64,000 nt of DNA from Antitrichia curtipendula (GCA_951230915.1 OX579637.1:12338001-12402000); one strand, 5' to 3'. Positions 25,101 through 37,411 are shown, numbered from the stretch's first letter. The notes: generated by a model from the sequence alone, not told the origin. Program-made: numbers and translations.

Positions 25101-26651
25101 CGCTAATTACTTCCAATATCAAGGTTGTGTACCAAAATCTGAGCCACGTTCTACATTCAGAACATTTGAGTTGACAAATTCTTGGTTGTGTGCCAAAATC
25201 TACATTCAGAACATTTGACTTGTATTTGAGCCATATTCTACATTCAGATCATTCTAAATCTCAATTTTTATAAAATTTAGGTGTCAAGAAAGAAAAAAAC
25301 AAGTAGAAATGTACACATTGGAAATACTTGGAGGACGTTGGAATTGTCACCAAATTAAATTAGAACCACTAATTGGTTCTGATTTCAAGATAATGCACTG
25401 CAATCCAAGAGCCAAATTTTGTATTTTATGGATCTTAAATTTCAAATCTTATGAAAATTAGGTGTAAAAAAAGGAAAAACTAATTTGTAGACATTGGCGA
25501 TACTTGGAGGACATTGGCTTTACCACCTAATTAAATTTTTATCTATAATTGGTTTTGATTTCAAATAATGCACAAAAATCCATGAGCCATGACTTGTATT
25601 TCAACAATCATAATGTTCAATTCTCAAGAAATTTAGGTGTCAAAGGAGGAAAACTAACTTTTGTACAAGTTGGAAATACTTAGAGGACGTTGGATATGTC
25701 ACCAAATGAAATTTAGAACTACTAATTAGTTTTGATTTGAAGGTAATGCACTCTACTTTGTGAGCCGTATTTTGCTTTAAAAACATTTTAAATCTCAATT
25801 TTTAAGAAATTTAGGTGTCAAAAAGAAAATCTAATTTATACAAATTGGAAATAATTGGAAGACAATGGATTTGTCACCAAATTGTATTTAAACTGCAAAA
25901 TGGATTTGATTTCAAGATAATGCATAGAAATCCATGAGTCATATCTTGTTTTAATAATCTTAAAGTTCAATTTTCTTGAAATTAGGTGTCAAAGAAGTGG
26001 AAAGAAATTTGTATAAATTGGATATAGTTAGAAGCCGTGGGATTTGTCACCAAATTGTATTTGAGCAGCTAATTGGTTCCAATATTAGGACAATGCTCTC
26101 CAATCTATAAACCATGTCTTCTATTTAAAAAATCTTAAATATCAATTTATCATAAAATTTACATGTCAAAGAAGGGAAACAAAAATTTTATACGCTAGAA
26201 ATACTTGGAGGATGTCCGATTTGTCACCAAATTATATTTGAACCGCTCATTGATTCCAATTTCAAGGTAATGCATTGATATCCATGAACCACGGCTTTCA
26301 TTACAAACATCTTTATTCTTAATTCTCATGAAGTTTATGTCTCCAAAAAGGAAAAGAAGTTTGGACAAGTTAAAAATATTGGAAGACATTAAATTTGTCA
26401 CCAATTTTTATCTGAATTATTAAATGGTTCCAATTTCAAAATAATGCCTTCTAATTCATGAGCCACCTCATATACTTTATAATTCTTAAATTTTAGTTGT
26501 CATGAAATTTACGTGCCAAAGAAGAGGGAAAAAATTTGTACATGTTTGAAATACTTAGAGGTTGTTGGGCTTGTCACCAAATTATATTTAAATAGCTAAA
26601 TGGTTCTGATATCAAGGTTGAGTGCACAAATTCATGAGCCACGTCTTGCAT

Positions 26652-27407
26652 TTAACCCCTAAAGGACCAAGGTGTGTTTTTTGGCAACATAGCAATTTTG
26701 GGCAGCTCACTACAAATGGAGTTTTGTTTTTTTTTCTTTGAAAATTTCACACAATATGTGCCCAAAGAGTAGCTTTAAGGCCCAACAATTTTCATAACTT
26801 TTGACTTCATGGTTAAAAAGTTATTGCATGATATGTGATTTTCATTGCTCGGCGGGCAGCCCGGGCAGTCCAAAAGTCTTCTTTAAAAATCACTTTTTTA
26901 AAAAATAAAAGTTTGAAATTGATTCTTTAGGTATTTATCTACGCAGGAAGCTTTGAATCATTCCATTTGGATTAACAAGTCAAAAGTTATGAGGAGTTTT
27001 ACTTTGCGGGTAGGTATAGAGTCTTTGAAAGCCATACCTACCCGCAAACTAAAACTCCTCATAACTTTTGACTCGTTAATCCAAATGGAATGATTCAAAG
27101 CTTCTCGCGTAGATATAAACCTAAAGAATCAATTTCAAACTTTTATTTTTTAAAAAAGTGATTTTTAAAGAAGATTTTTGGACTGCCCGGACTGCCCGGG
27201 CTGCCCTTCGAGCAATGAAAATCACATATCATGCAATAACTTTTTAACCATGAAGTCAAAAGTTATGAAAATTGTTGGGCCTTAAAGTTACTCTTTGGGC
27301 ACATATTGTGTGAAATTTTCAAAGAAAAACAAAACAACTCCATTCGTAGTGAGCTGCCCAAAATTGCTATGTTGCCAAAAAACGCACCTTGGTCCTTTAG
27401 GGGTTAA
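26652..27407. mobile_element. piggyBac-like foldback element PB1
   Basis: Flanked by TTAA (26,652-26,655 and 27,404-27,407). Ends are CCCCTAAAGGACCAAGGTG and its inverse. The two arms (about 370 bp each) mirror one another with few differences around a centre near 27,030, so the transcript would form one long hairpin. The flanking satellite reads CTTGCAT, TTAA, then AACATC, so the monomer's own TTAA was the target. Exact TTAA duplication with CCC-starting ends is the hallmark of piggyBac elements. No transposase is encoded. Confidence 0.8.
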
Positions 27408-28463
27408 AACATCATAAATCTCATTTCTCATAAAATTTATATCTGAAAGAAGAGAAAAGAACTTTCAACAAGTTAGAAATACTTGAAAGATGTTAAGTAT
27501 GTCAGCAAATCATATTTGAGCCGCTAAATGGTTTCGATTTCAAAATAATGCACTCTGATCTATGAGCCACGTCTTGTACTTTATAACTCTTACCTTTCAA
27601 TTGCCATGAAATTTACATATCAAAGAAGGAGAAATCTTTTTGCACACGTTGAAAATACTTGGAGATTATTCGACTTGTTGACAAATTATATTTAAGCCGC
27701 TAATTGGTTCCGATTTCAATGTAATGAACCAAAATCTATGAGCCCCATCCATTATTTTAGCAATCTTAAAAGTTAGATACTCATGAGGTTTAAGTGTCAC
27801 TCAATGAAGTGGAAATAAATTTGTACAAGTTGGAAATATTTGGAAGACGTTGGATTTGTCATCAATTTATATTTGAAGCGCTAATTGGTTTAAATTTCAA
27901 AATAATGCACTAAAAGCCATGAACCACATCTTCTATTTTAACAATCTTAAAATTCAATTCTCATGAAATTTAATTTTTAAAGAAGTAGAAAGAGATTTGT
28001 ACAAATTGTAAATATTTGGACAATAGTGGATTTTTCAACAAATCAAATTTGAACCGCTAATTGGTTCTAATTTCAAGGTGATGCACTGAATTTTATGAAC
28101 CACGTCCTTCATTTCAAAGAGTCTAAATTTCAATTTTACAAAATTTATGTATAGGAGGAAGTGAAAAAACTTTGTATACATTAGAAAAATTTGGAATACA
28201 TTGGATTTGTCACCAATTGAAATTTGAACCACTAATTGGGTCCAATATCATGTTAATCTATGAGCCACGCCCTACATTCTAGACATCCTAAATTTCAATT
28301 TTCGTGTAATATATGTGTCAAAGAAGGAAAAATATATTTTAAAAAGTTAGAAATATTTGGAAGATTTTGGATTTGTCACCAAACTAAATTTGAACCACTG
28401 ATTACTTTCAATTTCAAGGTAATGCACTTAAATCCATGAGCCACATTCAGTATTTTAACAATC

Positions 28464-29382
28464 TTAACTCCTAAAGGTCAGAGACTATGTTTTCACTAAA
28501 ACCGCTTTAAAACTGTCATTGCTAATACATGTATCAAATTTTAGAAACAAAACATTTTTAGAAAAATGTAATAATAGGATCTTGTAGTACACTAGTATGA
28601 GAAGTTGTAGAGAAAATATCTTGCATTCCACAGAGTGGATTGCAAGGTAATAGCGTTTGAGTTGACAAAAATCCTTTTTTTGTCCCTGCAAAAATCCGGG
28701 CAGCTGAACTTCACAAGGTCACATTTATATGAAAAAATATCCAAAATGGTGGTGCTTCTTTGGCTTCATTCTTCTAAGCAAGTTGGCTACATGCTTGAAA
28801 AATTTCAGATCATTTGGAATTGTAAAACATACAAGAAAAAAATAGTAAGTAGAATGAGGTAGAGAATGTTGAAAACACAAAATTTAAAAATTCCAATCCC
28901 AACAATTGCAATGTTGTAATCAACAATCTACACCCAATGTTTTTATTTTTTTCCAAAAAATATTGAAAATTGAGTTAAATAAAGGACTTTACAGTTTATT
29001 TTAGAGTAGAGATTCCATAACTACCCTCAAACTAAAATTCCTCATAACTTTCATCTCATCAATCAAAATGGAATGATTCAAAGCTTCCCAAATATATATA
29101 AATCTAAAGAACCAATTTCAAATTTTTATTTTAAAAGAAAATGATTTTTAAAGAAGTTTTTTCAATTGTCCGGACTGCCTATCAAATAATGAAAATGACA
29201 TATCATGCAATAACTTTTTAACCCTGTGGTCACTAGTTATGAAAATTGTTGGGCGTTAAAGCTACTCCTTGGGCACATCTTGTGTAAAAATATCAAAGAA
29301 AAAAATTAAAAATTCTAGCCGTAGTGAGCTTCCCAAAATTGCTATGTTGTCAAAAAACATTTTTTGGTCTTTTAGGGGTTAA
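28464..29382. mobile_element. piggyBac-like element PB2, chimeric
   Basis: Flanked by TTAA (28,464-28,467 and 29,379-29,382) within a satellite monomer (AATC, TTAA, AGTTCAATT). Ends are CTCCTAAAGGTC and TTTTAGGGG-type. The right ~390 bp (about 28,995-29,380) matches the right arm of PB1, including CCTCATAACTTT and ATGAAAATTGTTGGGC. The left half is unrelated to PB1, so this is not a simple foldback. No protein was recognised. Confidence 0.7.
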
Positions 29383-29712
29383 AGTTCAATTTGCTGGAAA
29401 TGTAGGGGTCAGAAATGGCTAAAAATGTTTACACGTTGGAATAGTTGGAAAACATTGGATGTATCACCAAAGTATATTTGAATTGCTAATTGGTTCCGAA
29501 TTCAAGATAATCCACTCAAAATTCGTAAGCCACGTCCTCCATAAACATCTTAAATCTCACTTCACATGAATTTCATCTCTTACAAAAGGCGAAAGAACTT
29601 TATATAAGTTGAAAATACTTGGAAAATGTTAGATTTGTCACTAAATTATGCTTAAACTGCTAATTGGTTCTATTTTCAAGGTAATGCACAAAAATCATTG
29701 AGCCACGTCTAT

Positions 29713-30770
29713 GAGTGTCCAATTAGTCACCTGAAACTCATTCTTTTTTTTTGTTAGTATTTTGAATGTGATTTATTATACAAAAAATCCTAAAAATGGT
29801 GTGAAGCCAAAATAGATATGTCACATGCCATTATAGTATTTGGTCATAATTAGCTTTTTTCTTAAGAATGGTCTTTTAAAGCCAATGTCTCAAACCATTT
29901 GTCATTCAAAGTCTGTCTCCAAAAGTTAGAATTTAGGTTTAGCATAGAAAGTTAAAATTTGTGGATTAGAATGAAAATCTTAGTTGATAAGACCATGTAA
30001 GAAATGAGGGGGGGAGGGTGAATGCCCTTAGAAACACATATAAGGGCACTCATCCTCCTCTCAATTCACCTTTTGGTTCATTTTTGAACTCCTTGTAGTC
30101 ATCTTTTGACTCATTTTACACAATTTGGTCCATTTAGTTGGATTTTGACTATTTAGGCCAAGTTGCCAATATTTGTGTGTTTTGGGAGCATTTTTAGCTC
30201 CATTGTTGTTGTCTTTCAAGCTTCTTTTGAAGGACACTGAGGTCCCTTCAAAGTTGTCTTTTGATTACACTTGTTGGAGTTGGTTATTAACTTGTTGAAG
30301 TTTGTATAAGTTCTTGAATTTTATTGAAGTTTGTAAGTTTGTAAGTTTTGTACTAATCATAAAGCAACTACATTCCATACCTTGGCAATGCCACTTTAGA
30401 GGGCTTTTGGTCCAAGTTTGTGAATTCTAAACTTCTAAATTGGGAAATCTTTAATTGAGAAATCCCCTAGAGTTTGGGCTTTATTGTACTAATCGTTTGT
30501 GGATATTATTGAACTAACAAGTGTTTGTATTAATTTCCTTGATCTAACGTATTATGTATATTTTGACAAATTAATTTTGTTGGAATTGTTTTGTGTATTT
30601 GTGGTTTTGTAAAACACGACAAAGCTTTGGCTTTGGATATTTGAGAGTTATTAGATTTAAGTGTATTTTACTAACTTTCACTAGCTTGGCCCTTTCAACT
30701 GTAATTAGTATTTTTTTTGTTGCCTAAAATACGGCAAAGCTTGAACCTAGATGTTATAGAGCTGATATAA
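29713..30770 (+). repeat. Dispersed repeat R2, partner of R1
   Basis: Begins directly at the end of satellite 1. Blocks at 29,930-30,160 match the reverse complement of 640-905: an AGTTAGA...CATAGAAAGT segment, AATGAAAATCTTAGTTGATA, a TATA-like ATATAAGGG, GGTCCATTTAGTTGGATTTT and AGGCCAAGTTG. It ends near ATACGGCAAAGCTTGAAC (30,730). No coding sequence is seen. Confidence 0.6.
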
Positions 30771-32853
30771 TCTGGAGGCTGTCTATAACCACGTATTGTA
30801 CCAACTTTGAATCCCCTCTTCTACCATTTTTACGTTATTAAGCCGTTTGACTTTGTTAGTGGAAGTTTGGCCAAGATGACCATTTCTTTGTGTTTGTGTT
30901 AGTGTTAATTTCAAGCCGAGGCCAAGAGTGAAGAGAGGAGGTGAAAATATACAATTGAGTCTAGAATCATAAAGTAGAGGGTGAACGGTTTCCAAAAATA
31001 TAAGATACGAAAGAATCCAAGTTGAAATGAGTGAGTTATGAGCATGTGAAGTTTAGCACTCAAATTGGATGAAGAAGTTTTGAACTCTTCTAAATAGAGC
31101 AAAAGAGTATGACTAGGAATTAGTAAGAAACTAAAGCTTAGATCTATAATCAAAAGTGGATTTGAGATTACCATCTAAGAATAGTGAGCGGATGAAGTTT
31201 TAAAGCACCAATTAGCAGTTAAACTTCTAACAGGTCCAATTTGCAGGTGCCTTATCAATTTGGAAAGTTGATTTTAGCAATAAACTTCAAAAAGACTAAT
31301 TTAATATTATTCACCTGCAATACCAAGTAAATTCTAACAACCAATCCTTCTACAAATCTCAGTGACATCTTTGACACAACAATAATCACATCTAAATTGA
31401 TTTCAGAAGTATAAATTCAAGCAACTATAACAGCCAATTAGTATAGAATAAAATATTATAGATTTAGCAAGGAAACTCTAAGAAAACCCCCATTCACCAA
31501 AGGCTATAAAAAAACTAATTCAGCTTCATAGGATTTTGAACCATCAAAATTGCATCCATGCAATTTAGGGAACCACTTATATAGTCATAAAGATGACTAT
31601 CCTCGAGACAACAATAATCAATATAGAACATAAAATACCTAATCATGTACAACTTGTCCATTAGAAAATCCAATAAATGAAAAGAGGAGCTAAATCTACA
31701 TCTAAGGATAAAGAAGGATTAATAACGTTCTCAGAATCAAAACTACATCATTGGTACGACAATTTTGACAACTCATATGAAGTTTGTTCCATCTCTGGAC
31801 AAATCTTGCTACATGGATGGCAGAGCAGAGTACAACTACTTAGTGACTGAAAGACACCTTAGTCGATTTGTGATCTCTTACAAGATGAACCTTTAATCAA
31901 CAAAATGGAGGATAATTATGAGATTTTGTAGTGGTTTAAGAAGTATATTGCTCACTAGAGTTTTGTAGTGAATCAATGGAGGAACTATGTTTACCTTTGG
32001 TACAAAGCAACAAGAAAAAATACATATATGAATTGGAACATGAACAAGAATCTCGACAAGAACATGAACAAAGGTCAAGTTTATAGAAGGTCACCACGAC
32101 AAATTCGTTGTCATTACATTCCGCAAAATAGACAACAATGGCAAGGAAGGAAAACATTGTCATTCAATCATAATAAATGTCAAAGAGCACTATAGAAGGT
32201 TCAATTTAGAGATATTTATGTGAGGACCTCAAATGGAGTTTCTAAATGATTCTTTTGAAAAAGCCAGATACCTTTCCTGGGAAGATAGTACGACAAAACC
32301 ATGCGAAGCTTTGCATGATTTTCCACTCCCTCAACCACTACGTTATGGGGAATGTGAAGCCGCTGCCAAAAGTTGGTCAAAACAATGCACAAGATTAAAA
32401 TAAATTGGCTAATCTTAGCTAGCAAATACACTCAAGCACAATTGCAAAAAAAAATAGAGGGACTAGGCTTAATCAGACAAGGTCTGAGTCCCACAAGCGG
32501 AATCTCCCCCCATTGCAAGGCCCTGAATGCAACAGGAAGTGCAAGAAATGTCTTGTAGGTCCAAGGAGCAAGAAGCACAGAATTTGCTTTGACGACAATT
32601 GAAGTAGCCCTTAAAGACAAACCCCTAGAAGATTACTAGAAATTGGCCATTATTCAAAGAAACTTCCGGACAGAACACACATAATTATTCCTAATTGACA
32701 TATAAACAAATGTTGTTGATATCAAACAATGCATTGTTGCAAAAGACAAGTTCATTATTTGCACTTTGCAGGCCAACATGGAAAAAGGAGCAACTCTTCT
32801 AACCTATTGACATTAAACAACAGCAAAAAGTGTGCCTCACTATTGTTGATAAG
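30771..32853. other. Unassigned, possible retrotransposon debris
   Basis: No frame longer than about 90 residues. The plus strand at 31,968-32,195 is rich in Asn, Lys and Arg with QNRQQWQGRK, loosely like a retroelement linker, but no protease, reverse transcriptase or integrase motif was found. Confidence 0.3.
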
Positions 32854-33031
32854 TGTTGAGAATAGGAAACAAAACAAAACTACAAAAGGTTGTAAAACCA
32901 AAGTGTGCAAGAAGAAAAAAATAGATCTATTCAAAACACAAGTTCCAAACCATGAGTTTGTGGGCTTCACGAGTTTGAGCTTGAAGCTTCTTGTTTTATT
33001 GGAACATCTGTATCAAATACTTTGATACTTG

Positions 33032-33505
33032 ACAAACATTTGCTAGATAGCCCTTTTTGCCACATTTATGGCAAGAACGTGTCTCTGACGGACACTTACC
33101 ATGGTTGTTAGTGGATGAAGTGTTAGTCCTCTATTGAGCATGTTGGCTATCACGACTATAGCTACCTAAGTGTTTAAGAGGAGTTTTCCTATGTTTTTAT
33201 ACCTTAGGTTTAACATCAAAAACCCTAGTAGTACGAGACTCAGAAGCAATTGTTCCAACTAGGTGTGCCTTTGCATTGCATAAGAAAAGTTCGTATTTAG
33301 TTGGAAGCTGGTCAAATTTAGTGCACGTTGATAACTGCTCCGCAAATACGTGTGCTTTTGCAATTTTTGTGCATAACAAATAATTACTCTCATTAGCTGC
33401 TAAATGTAGAATTAGAAAGAGTTGAAGTCTTGGTGTTTCTATATGGGTAGTCACCACTGGGATTGCCATGATAGATGTTGACGTGTTTATGATGGAAAAA
33501 AACAA
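33032..33505 (-). pseudogene. Retrotransposon Gag remnant with damaged zinc knuckle
   Basis: The minus-strand frame from 33,505 (TPRLQLFLILHLAANESNYL, AKAHVFAEQLSTCTKFDQL) runs toward a CCHC-type knuckle at 33,073-33,032. There it reads CHKCGKKGYLANVC, with Tyr where His is expected, a single C-to-T change. Stops lie between the two parts. The knuckle spacing (C-x2-C-x4-H-x4-C) is that of LTR-retrotransposon Gag proteins. The copy is a fragment. Confidence 0.5.
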
Positions 33506-33516
33506 ACAAACATGAC

Positions 33517-33917
33517 TTAACCCTTTAGGGCCTAAGGCAACCCTTTGATGACGAAATCACCTTGATGAAAGCTTGTCTATAGTGTTCAAAAAGCAAATAA
33601 ATTGGACTTTTGTCCCAATTTGGGAGCATTGAAGGAATGTGAACTTATTATGTTAATCATCATAGGTGGAGTTACATGAATTTGTAAACAAATGAAATTT
33701 TTTGCAAGATTCAGATTCCTTCATGACTGACTTAGATTCCCTTCTTTCAGAGTTGATATTCATTCAAAATCAATGTATATAGACTTATTAGATGCACAAT
33801 TTCCATGCCCTCCTACTTTATTCAGACCTCGATTTCAAGTGGAGCATTGATTTTAGATTATTTCCAAAATTTGAAATAAATCAACCAAAATAGGCATGCT
33901 CAACCCTAAAGGATTAA
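33517..33917. mobile_element. piggyBac-like element PB3
   Basis: TTAA at 33,517-33,520 and 33,914-33,917, with inner ends CCCTTTAGGGCC and (reversed) TCCTTTAGGGTT. Same end type and target as PB1 and PB2, but only 401 bp and with unrelated interior. It lies next to the Gag remnant. Confidence 0.55.
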
Positions 33918-34168
33918 GAAGAGAGAAAAATTAAATCTAAATTAGAAACAAAAATTCTAATCTTTAGAAATTCAAAGTTTTAATCTTTAGAAACAAATGG
34001 TGAAACAAAAATACCAATAACCTCCCTCAAAATAAAAACTAATGCAAAGCTCAAGATAAAAATGATCAAAGAGCGTGCTAATAATGTGTTGAAAATAGGA
34101 AACAAAACAAAACTACAAAAGGTTGTAAAACCAAAGTGTGCAAGAAAAAAGAAGTAGATCTACTCAAA

Positions 34169-35013
34169 GTAGGTTTATAGCATATATCAAGGTGAGAGAG
34201 AGTTCTCCTCTTCTACTATTGGTCCTAGGGATTCTTATTAATTACCTTGTTGTTTTTATAACTATAGACAACTAGAGTGAACTAGAAAGAACTAGAGTGA
34301 ATTAGAGAAAACTAGAATAGAGAGCATATCTTAACAATATGAATAAGCAATTGCTTAAGAAAAAACCATCGTTGTAAGAAGAAATAGAAAAAGATCAATT
34401 TATGATTATAAACGGTTAGCATAGCATAACTACTTCATAAGAGCTTCAAAAGCAAGAGTATAAGGAGTAACACAGGGTAAAGGCCTTGTTCATTAAATTG
34501 AGACAATTTGGCACTTTTGAGACTTTGGAAATCGGGGTGTGAAGGTTCATTGTGGTAACATTTGTTGAACACAAAGGTAAATTACTCTGAGCTCACAAAA
34601 AACAAAACAAAAAAGACCATGATCATCCAAATGACTTCAAGCAATTGAAGAGGGAAAAACATCGATTGATGAAATGATGGGAAACTATTTTCACTGTTCT
34701 ATGTCAAAACCAATTGAGCGGTCAACACAAAGCATCCAAAAACATACTTAGTAAGTTTAATGTTTTCAAAATTTTCAATACACAAAAAGGATGCAACTTT
34801 CACTGACGATGTCAGTAGAATAGAATCAATGGTGTAAATGAGTAAAACCATGTGGGCACCGGGGAGGCTTACTGTACATGAAGCTCCCTAATTTTTGTAA
34901 TTAATGTTTATCTATACTTATTTTTACCACGCTTTTAATAGTAAAAGATGCTCAGAAGCCCATGGCTTCAAAAACTTTTCAGGCTACCCTAGACATTGTT
35001 ATCGCCTGTACAA
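34169..35013. other. LTR-like tail and gene-free DNA
   Basis: 34,169-34,330 continues the LTR-like sequence (ATTAATTACCTTGTTG, repeated ACTAGAGTGAACTAGA). From about 34,500 to 35,013 there is no frame or repeat I can assign. This is the 3' flank of gene Z. Confidence 0.35.
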
Positions 35014-35912
35014 TTACTCTTGGTTGCTTCCAACGCTTTCAGCTTCGCCAAGCCCTTTGAAAATATCTTCACGTTGAGAACGATAGTGGGGCCCACCTGC
35101 CCCGACCATCCCACCAAGGATGCCCACACTCTGCGAGCCATCTTCTTTTCGCTTCCTACTTCAAATGCTTGGAGAAACCTCGGATGTAGAATGAGATCTG
35201 GCCCCCCCACGAGGCGGCCTCGGAACCATTGTAGCGATATCATTTATGTACGGTAGTCCGGATCCAATTGATTTTGAATCAAGAAAACGACGTTGGTCTC
35301 TGATAATCCTCTGACGAAAAAGCAAATCAGCTGAGGGTGACCGCCTACCCCCCACAGACAGTGAAGGACGAGGACAATTGCCCTCGAGCCGAGGAACAGA
35401 ATTCGCAATTTTCGCCCCAACTTTGACACTGCTCGTGTACCCAACTCGAGCAGCGGGCGATGTCATCTCATCCATGCACGTATGCGAACGTGCGAGGGAC
35501 CTCGGATGGATATCCTCGCCTCGAGGGTGCCCGCTGCCCCCTCCGATGGTCAGGTCTAGCTTCCGACTGGTCCCAGCCTCATTGCGTGGAGCCGGCGAGA
35601 AACAACATCTTTGAACCGAGGACAATCGCTTCAGCGGGGACGGAGAGCAAATGGGAGTCCTTTCAAGGCCGCAACTAGGGGGGTTGTCAACGGCGCCGTC
35701 CTTGACGTCCCCCTTTGAGAAGTCGATGGCCGCAGACACTGCGTCCTCTACTGTGCGCATCGTAAACGGGCCTGAAAACACAGAGGGCTTCATGTTCCCC
35801 CCACCGGAATCGGATTCGGATTCGGAAAGCGACTTTTGGGATCCGGAAAGAAGACTCCTTGTGAGCCCGTGCCGTTTGGGCAAGGCTCCAACAATCGGAG
35901 CTTCCACCTGCA
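35014..35912 (-). pseudogene. Gene Z: unrecognised 3' exon
   Basis: Starts after TTGTGTTTGTGCAG (acceptor at 35,912) with VEAPIVGALPKRHGLTRSL. It continues through a Ser/Asp-rich patch (SESESDSGGG), FSGPFTMRTVEDAVSAAIDF and Pro/Arg/Ser-rich disordered sequence. One in-frame TGA at 35,161 is followed in the same frame by SRKRKEDGSQSVGILGGMVG and a final TAA at 35,014-35,016. The reading quality beyond TGA suggests a CGA codon that decayed. No domain was recognised. No upstream exon is evident before FCP1-like gene Y, so Z is either the last exon of a larger gene or a captured fragment. Composition is GC-richer than the flanks. Confidence 0.45.
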
Positions 35913-36107
35913 CAAACACAAGAGTAGAGATGTTTTCCAAGCATCAACCCTCCAACAAGAGCACGAAGACAAGCATCACAATCCAAATGCACAATGAGAC
36001 ACACAAAAAAGATGATTATGTGAATTCCAAATTGAATTTATTATTTACAAGTGAAATTCCTGTACAATATGTACACACTACAAAATTGTCTTCCGGTCGA
36101 GAGATAT

Positions 36108-37102
36108 CTACGTCCTACGCCCGTCGGGCTCTATCACTAAATTAAACGCCAGAAGATTGAACCGTGAATCCATATTTCGCGCGGACTCTCTCATCCCCTG
36201 GAGGATCCCACGGACCTCCTCGGACGAAGAAGCCAGTGGATCTCCGCCTATTCGATTCACAAACACATATTCCCGGAGGCCACCGGGTTCGCACTCGGAT
36301 TCTAGACGCGAAAGCCACGGCAGGAGATCTCCCATGAGGAAGTTGTCCAGCCGTTGCGGATGGCGCCAAGAGCGCAGGAATATAGCATTGCCCTTCTCAT
36401 TGCAGATACTCTTCTCGGGAGAGTCATCAATAAGAAGGGTGTTGTCCGCGGTGAAGGACTCGTCCCCACCCGACATGGGGAACACCACCTCCGAAAGCAC
36501 CTTAAAAAACACAAGCTTTGACCCATTGTGAAGAAACCGCCCCCTCATGGTTTCTATCTGCCGACAATGCTCCTGTCCGAGGACTTCAAAAGGGTCCATG
36601 TTCCCCTTGAACAGGAATTCCGCCACCATCTCCGCAGTTGAAAGCTTCATCGAGGACCACACCACTACCCTGGCCGTGATCTGCGAGATATCGTGAAGGA
36701 ATTCCCGCAGATTCGGCCTGCCGAACACCGCTTTGGGTCCGACGATGGTGGGATTCATGTGGCAAAGTATATTTTGTTCGACACTATACGGCTTAAATTT
36801 TTTAGCGTACGATCTTGACTTGCACTGGCACAGGATGCCGTTTAGGTCGAACACAATATTCAGCCACTTTCCCCTCGGTTCGAGCACTACTGGCGAGACA
36901 CTTTGCGGCACGATCTCTCCGTGTTCCACCGATTCTACCTGATGAAAGCAAGACAACAAAGAAATGGAGTTACCTGTTTGAATGCAGAGTCAGGTGAGCC
37001 AGACAACGGGACGGAGCACTGAAATCCACTAATCAATTGCTTGCTCCCCTTAGGAAGGGCTTTCACGAGCATCGGGCGGTGCAAACCAACAATAATGTTT
37101 AG
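36108..37102 (-). CDS. Gene Y: FCP1/NIF-type phosphatase homolog, probably inactive
   Basis: Two exons: 37,102-36,974 (LNIIVGLHRPMLVKALPKGS), then a 35-nt GT-AG intron, then 36,938-36,108. Phases match. The second exon has the HAD/FCP1 layout: KWLNIVFDLNGILCQC (motif I), VVWSSMKLSTAE (motif II) and NTLLIDDSPEKSICN (motif III). FCP1-type enzymes dephosphorylate the RNA polymerase II tail using DxDx(T/V). Here the second Asp is Asn and the next position Gly, so phosphotransfer is doubtful, although several plant FCP1-domain proteins carry DLNG. The C-terminal ~70 residues are unassigned. It ends in TAG, with AATAAA about 65 bp beyond. The upstream first exon is not visible: gene X's 3' end lies less than 400 bp away. 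Confidence 0.65.
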
Positions 37103-37411
37103 CTGAGTAAAAAAGACAGTGTCAACAGAGTACAATTAGATCGACGCGCCTTTCAAAATACACCATGTCCATTTTTATTTACAAGAACAATAATATACAT
37201 CATCTTATACAACGCTATCATTTGAGAGCGGAGTAAATCGCTAGGCACTCCTACGCTATACTTCTCAAGACGGTGATTGCTGGTAGGAGTGTCTTTCAAC
37301 GCCAATCTACACAGGAGGACCCTCCTGCCAAACAAAATACGTAAGATATGAGTAACGCGCACTAGGGAATCCTGAGACCTCCACAACGATCACCTAAACC
37401 TTGTTTAGTAT

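Larger units (their letters stand above)
22135..29712. repeat. Satellite 1: diverged tandem array, about 176-bp monomer
   Basis: The landmark TTGGATTTGTCACCAAATTA recurs at 22,180, 22,354, 22,530, 22,706, 22,882, 23,058, 23,234, 23,409, 23,583, 23,759 and 23,935, that is every 173-176 bp, and onward to about 29,640. Other shared boxes are CAAGTTGGAAATACTTGG, GGTTCCGATTTCAAGGTAATG and ATCCATGAGCCACGTCTTG. After subtracting two inserted elements and a ~75-bp foreign piece at 24,826-24,900, about 33 monomers remain. Neighbouring copies differ at many positions, so the array is old and not recently homogenised. Monomer length near 176 bp is typical of plant centromeric or pericentromeric satellites; location is inferred. 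Confidence 0.9.
32854..34168. repeat. Segment bounded by ~83-bp direct repeats, LTR-like
   Basis: TGTTGAGAATAGGAAAC at 32,854-32,937 and TGTTGAAAATAGGAAAC at 34,087-34,168 continue in near identity through CTACAAAAGGTTGTAAAACC and TAGATCTA. Beginning with TGTTGA fits the start of a plant LTR. The right copy continues beyond 34,168 with plausible LTR-like sequence, while the left copy stops at 32,937, so one may be truncated. Confidence 0.5.

Noticed and set aside
22135..29712. CRISPR-like array
   Set aside because: Unit length is ~176 bp with uniform divergence along the monomer and no repeat/spacer alternation; this is satellite DNA.
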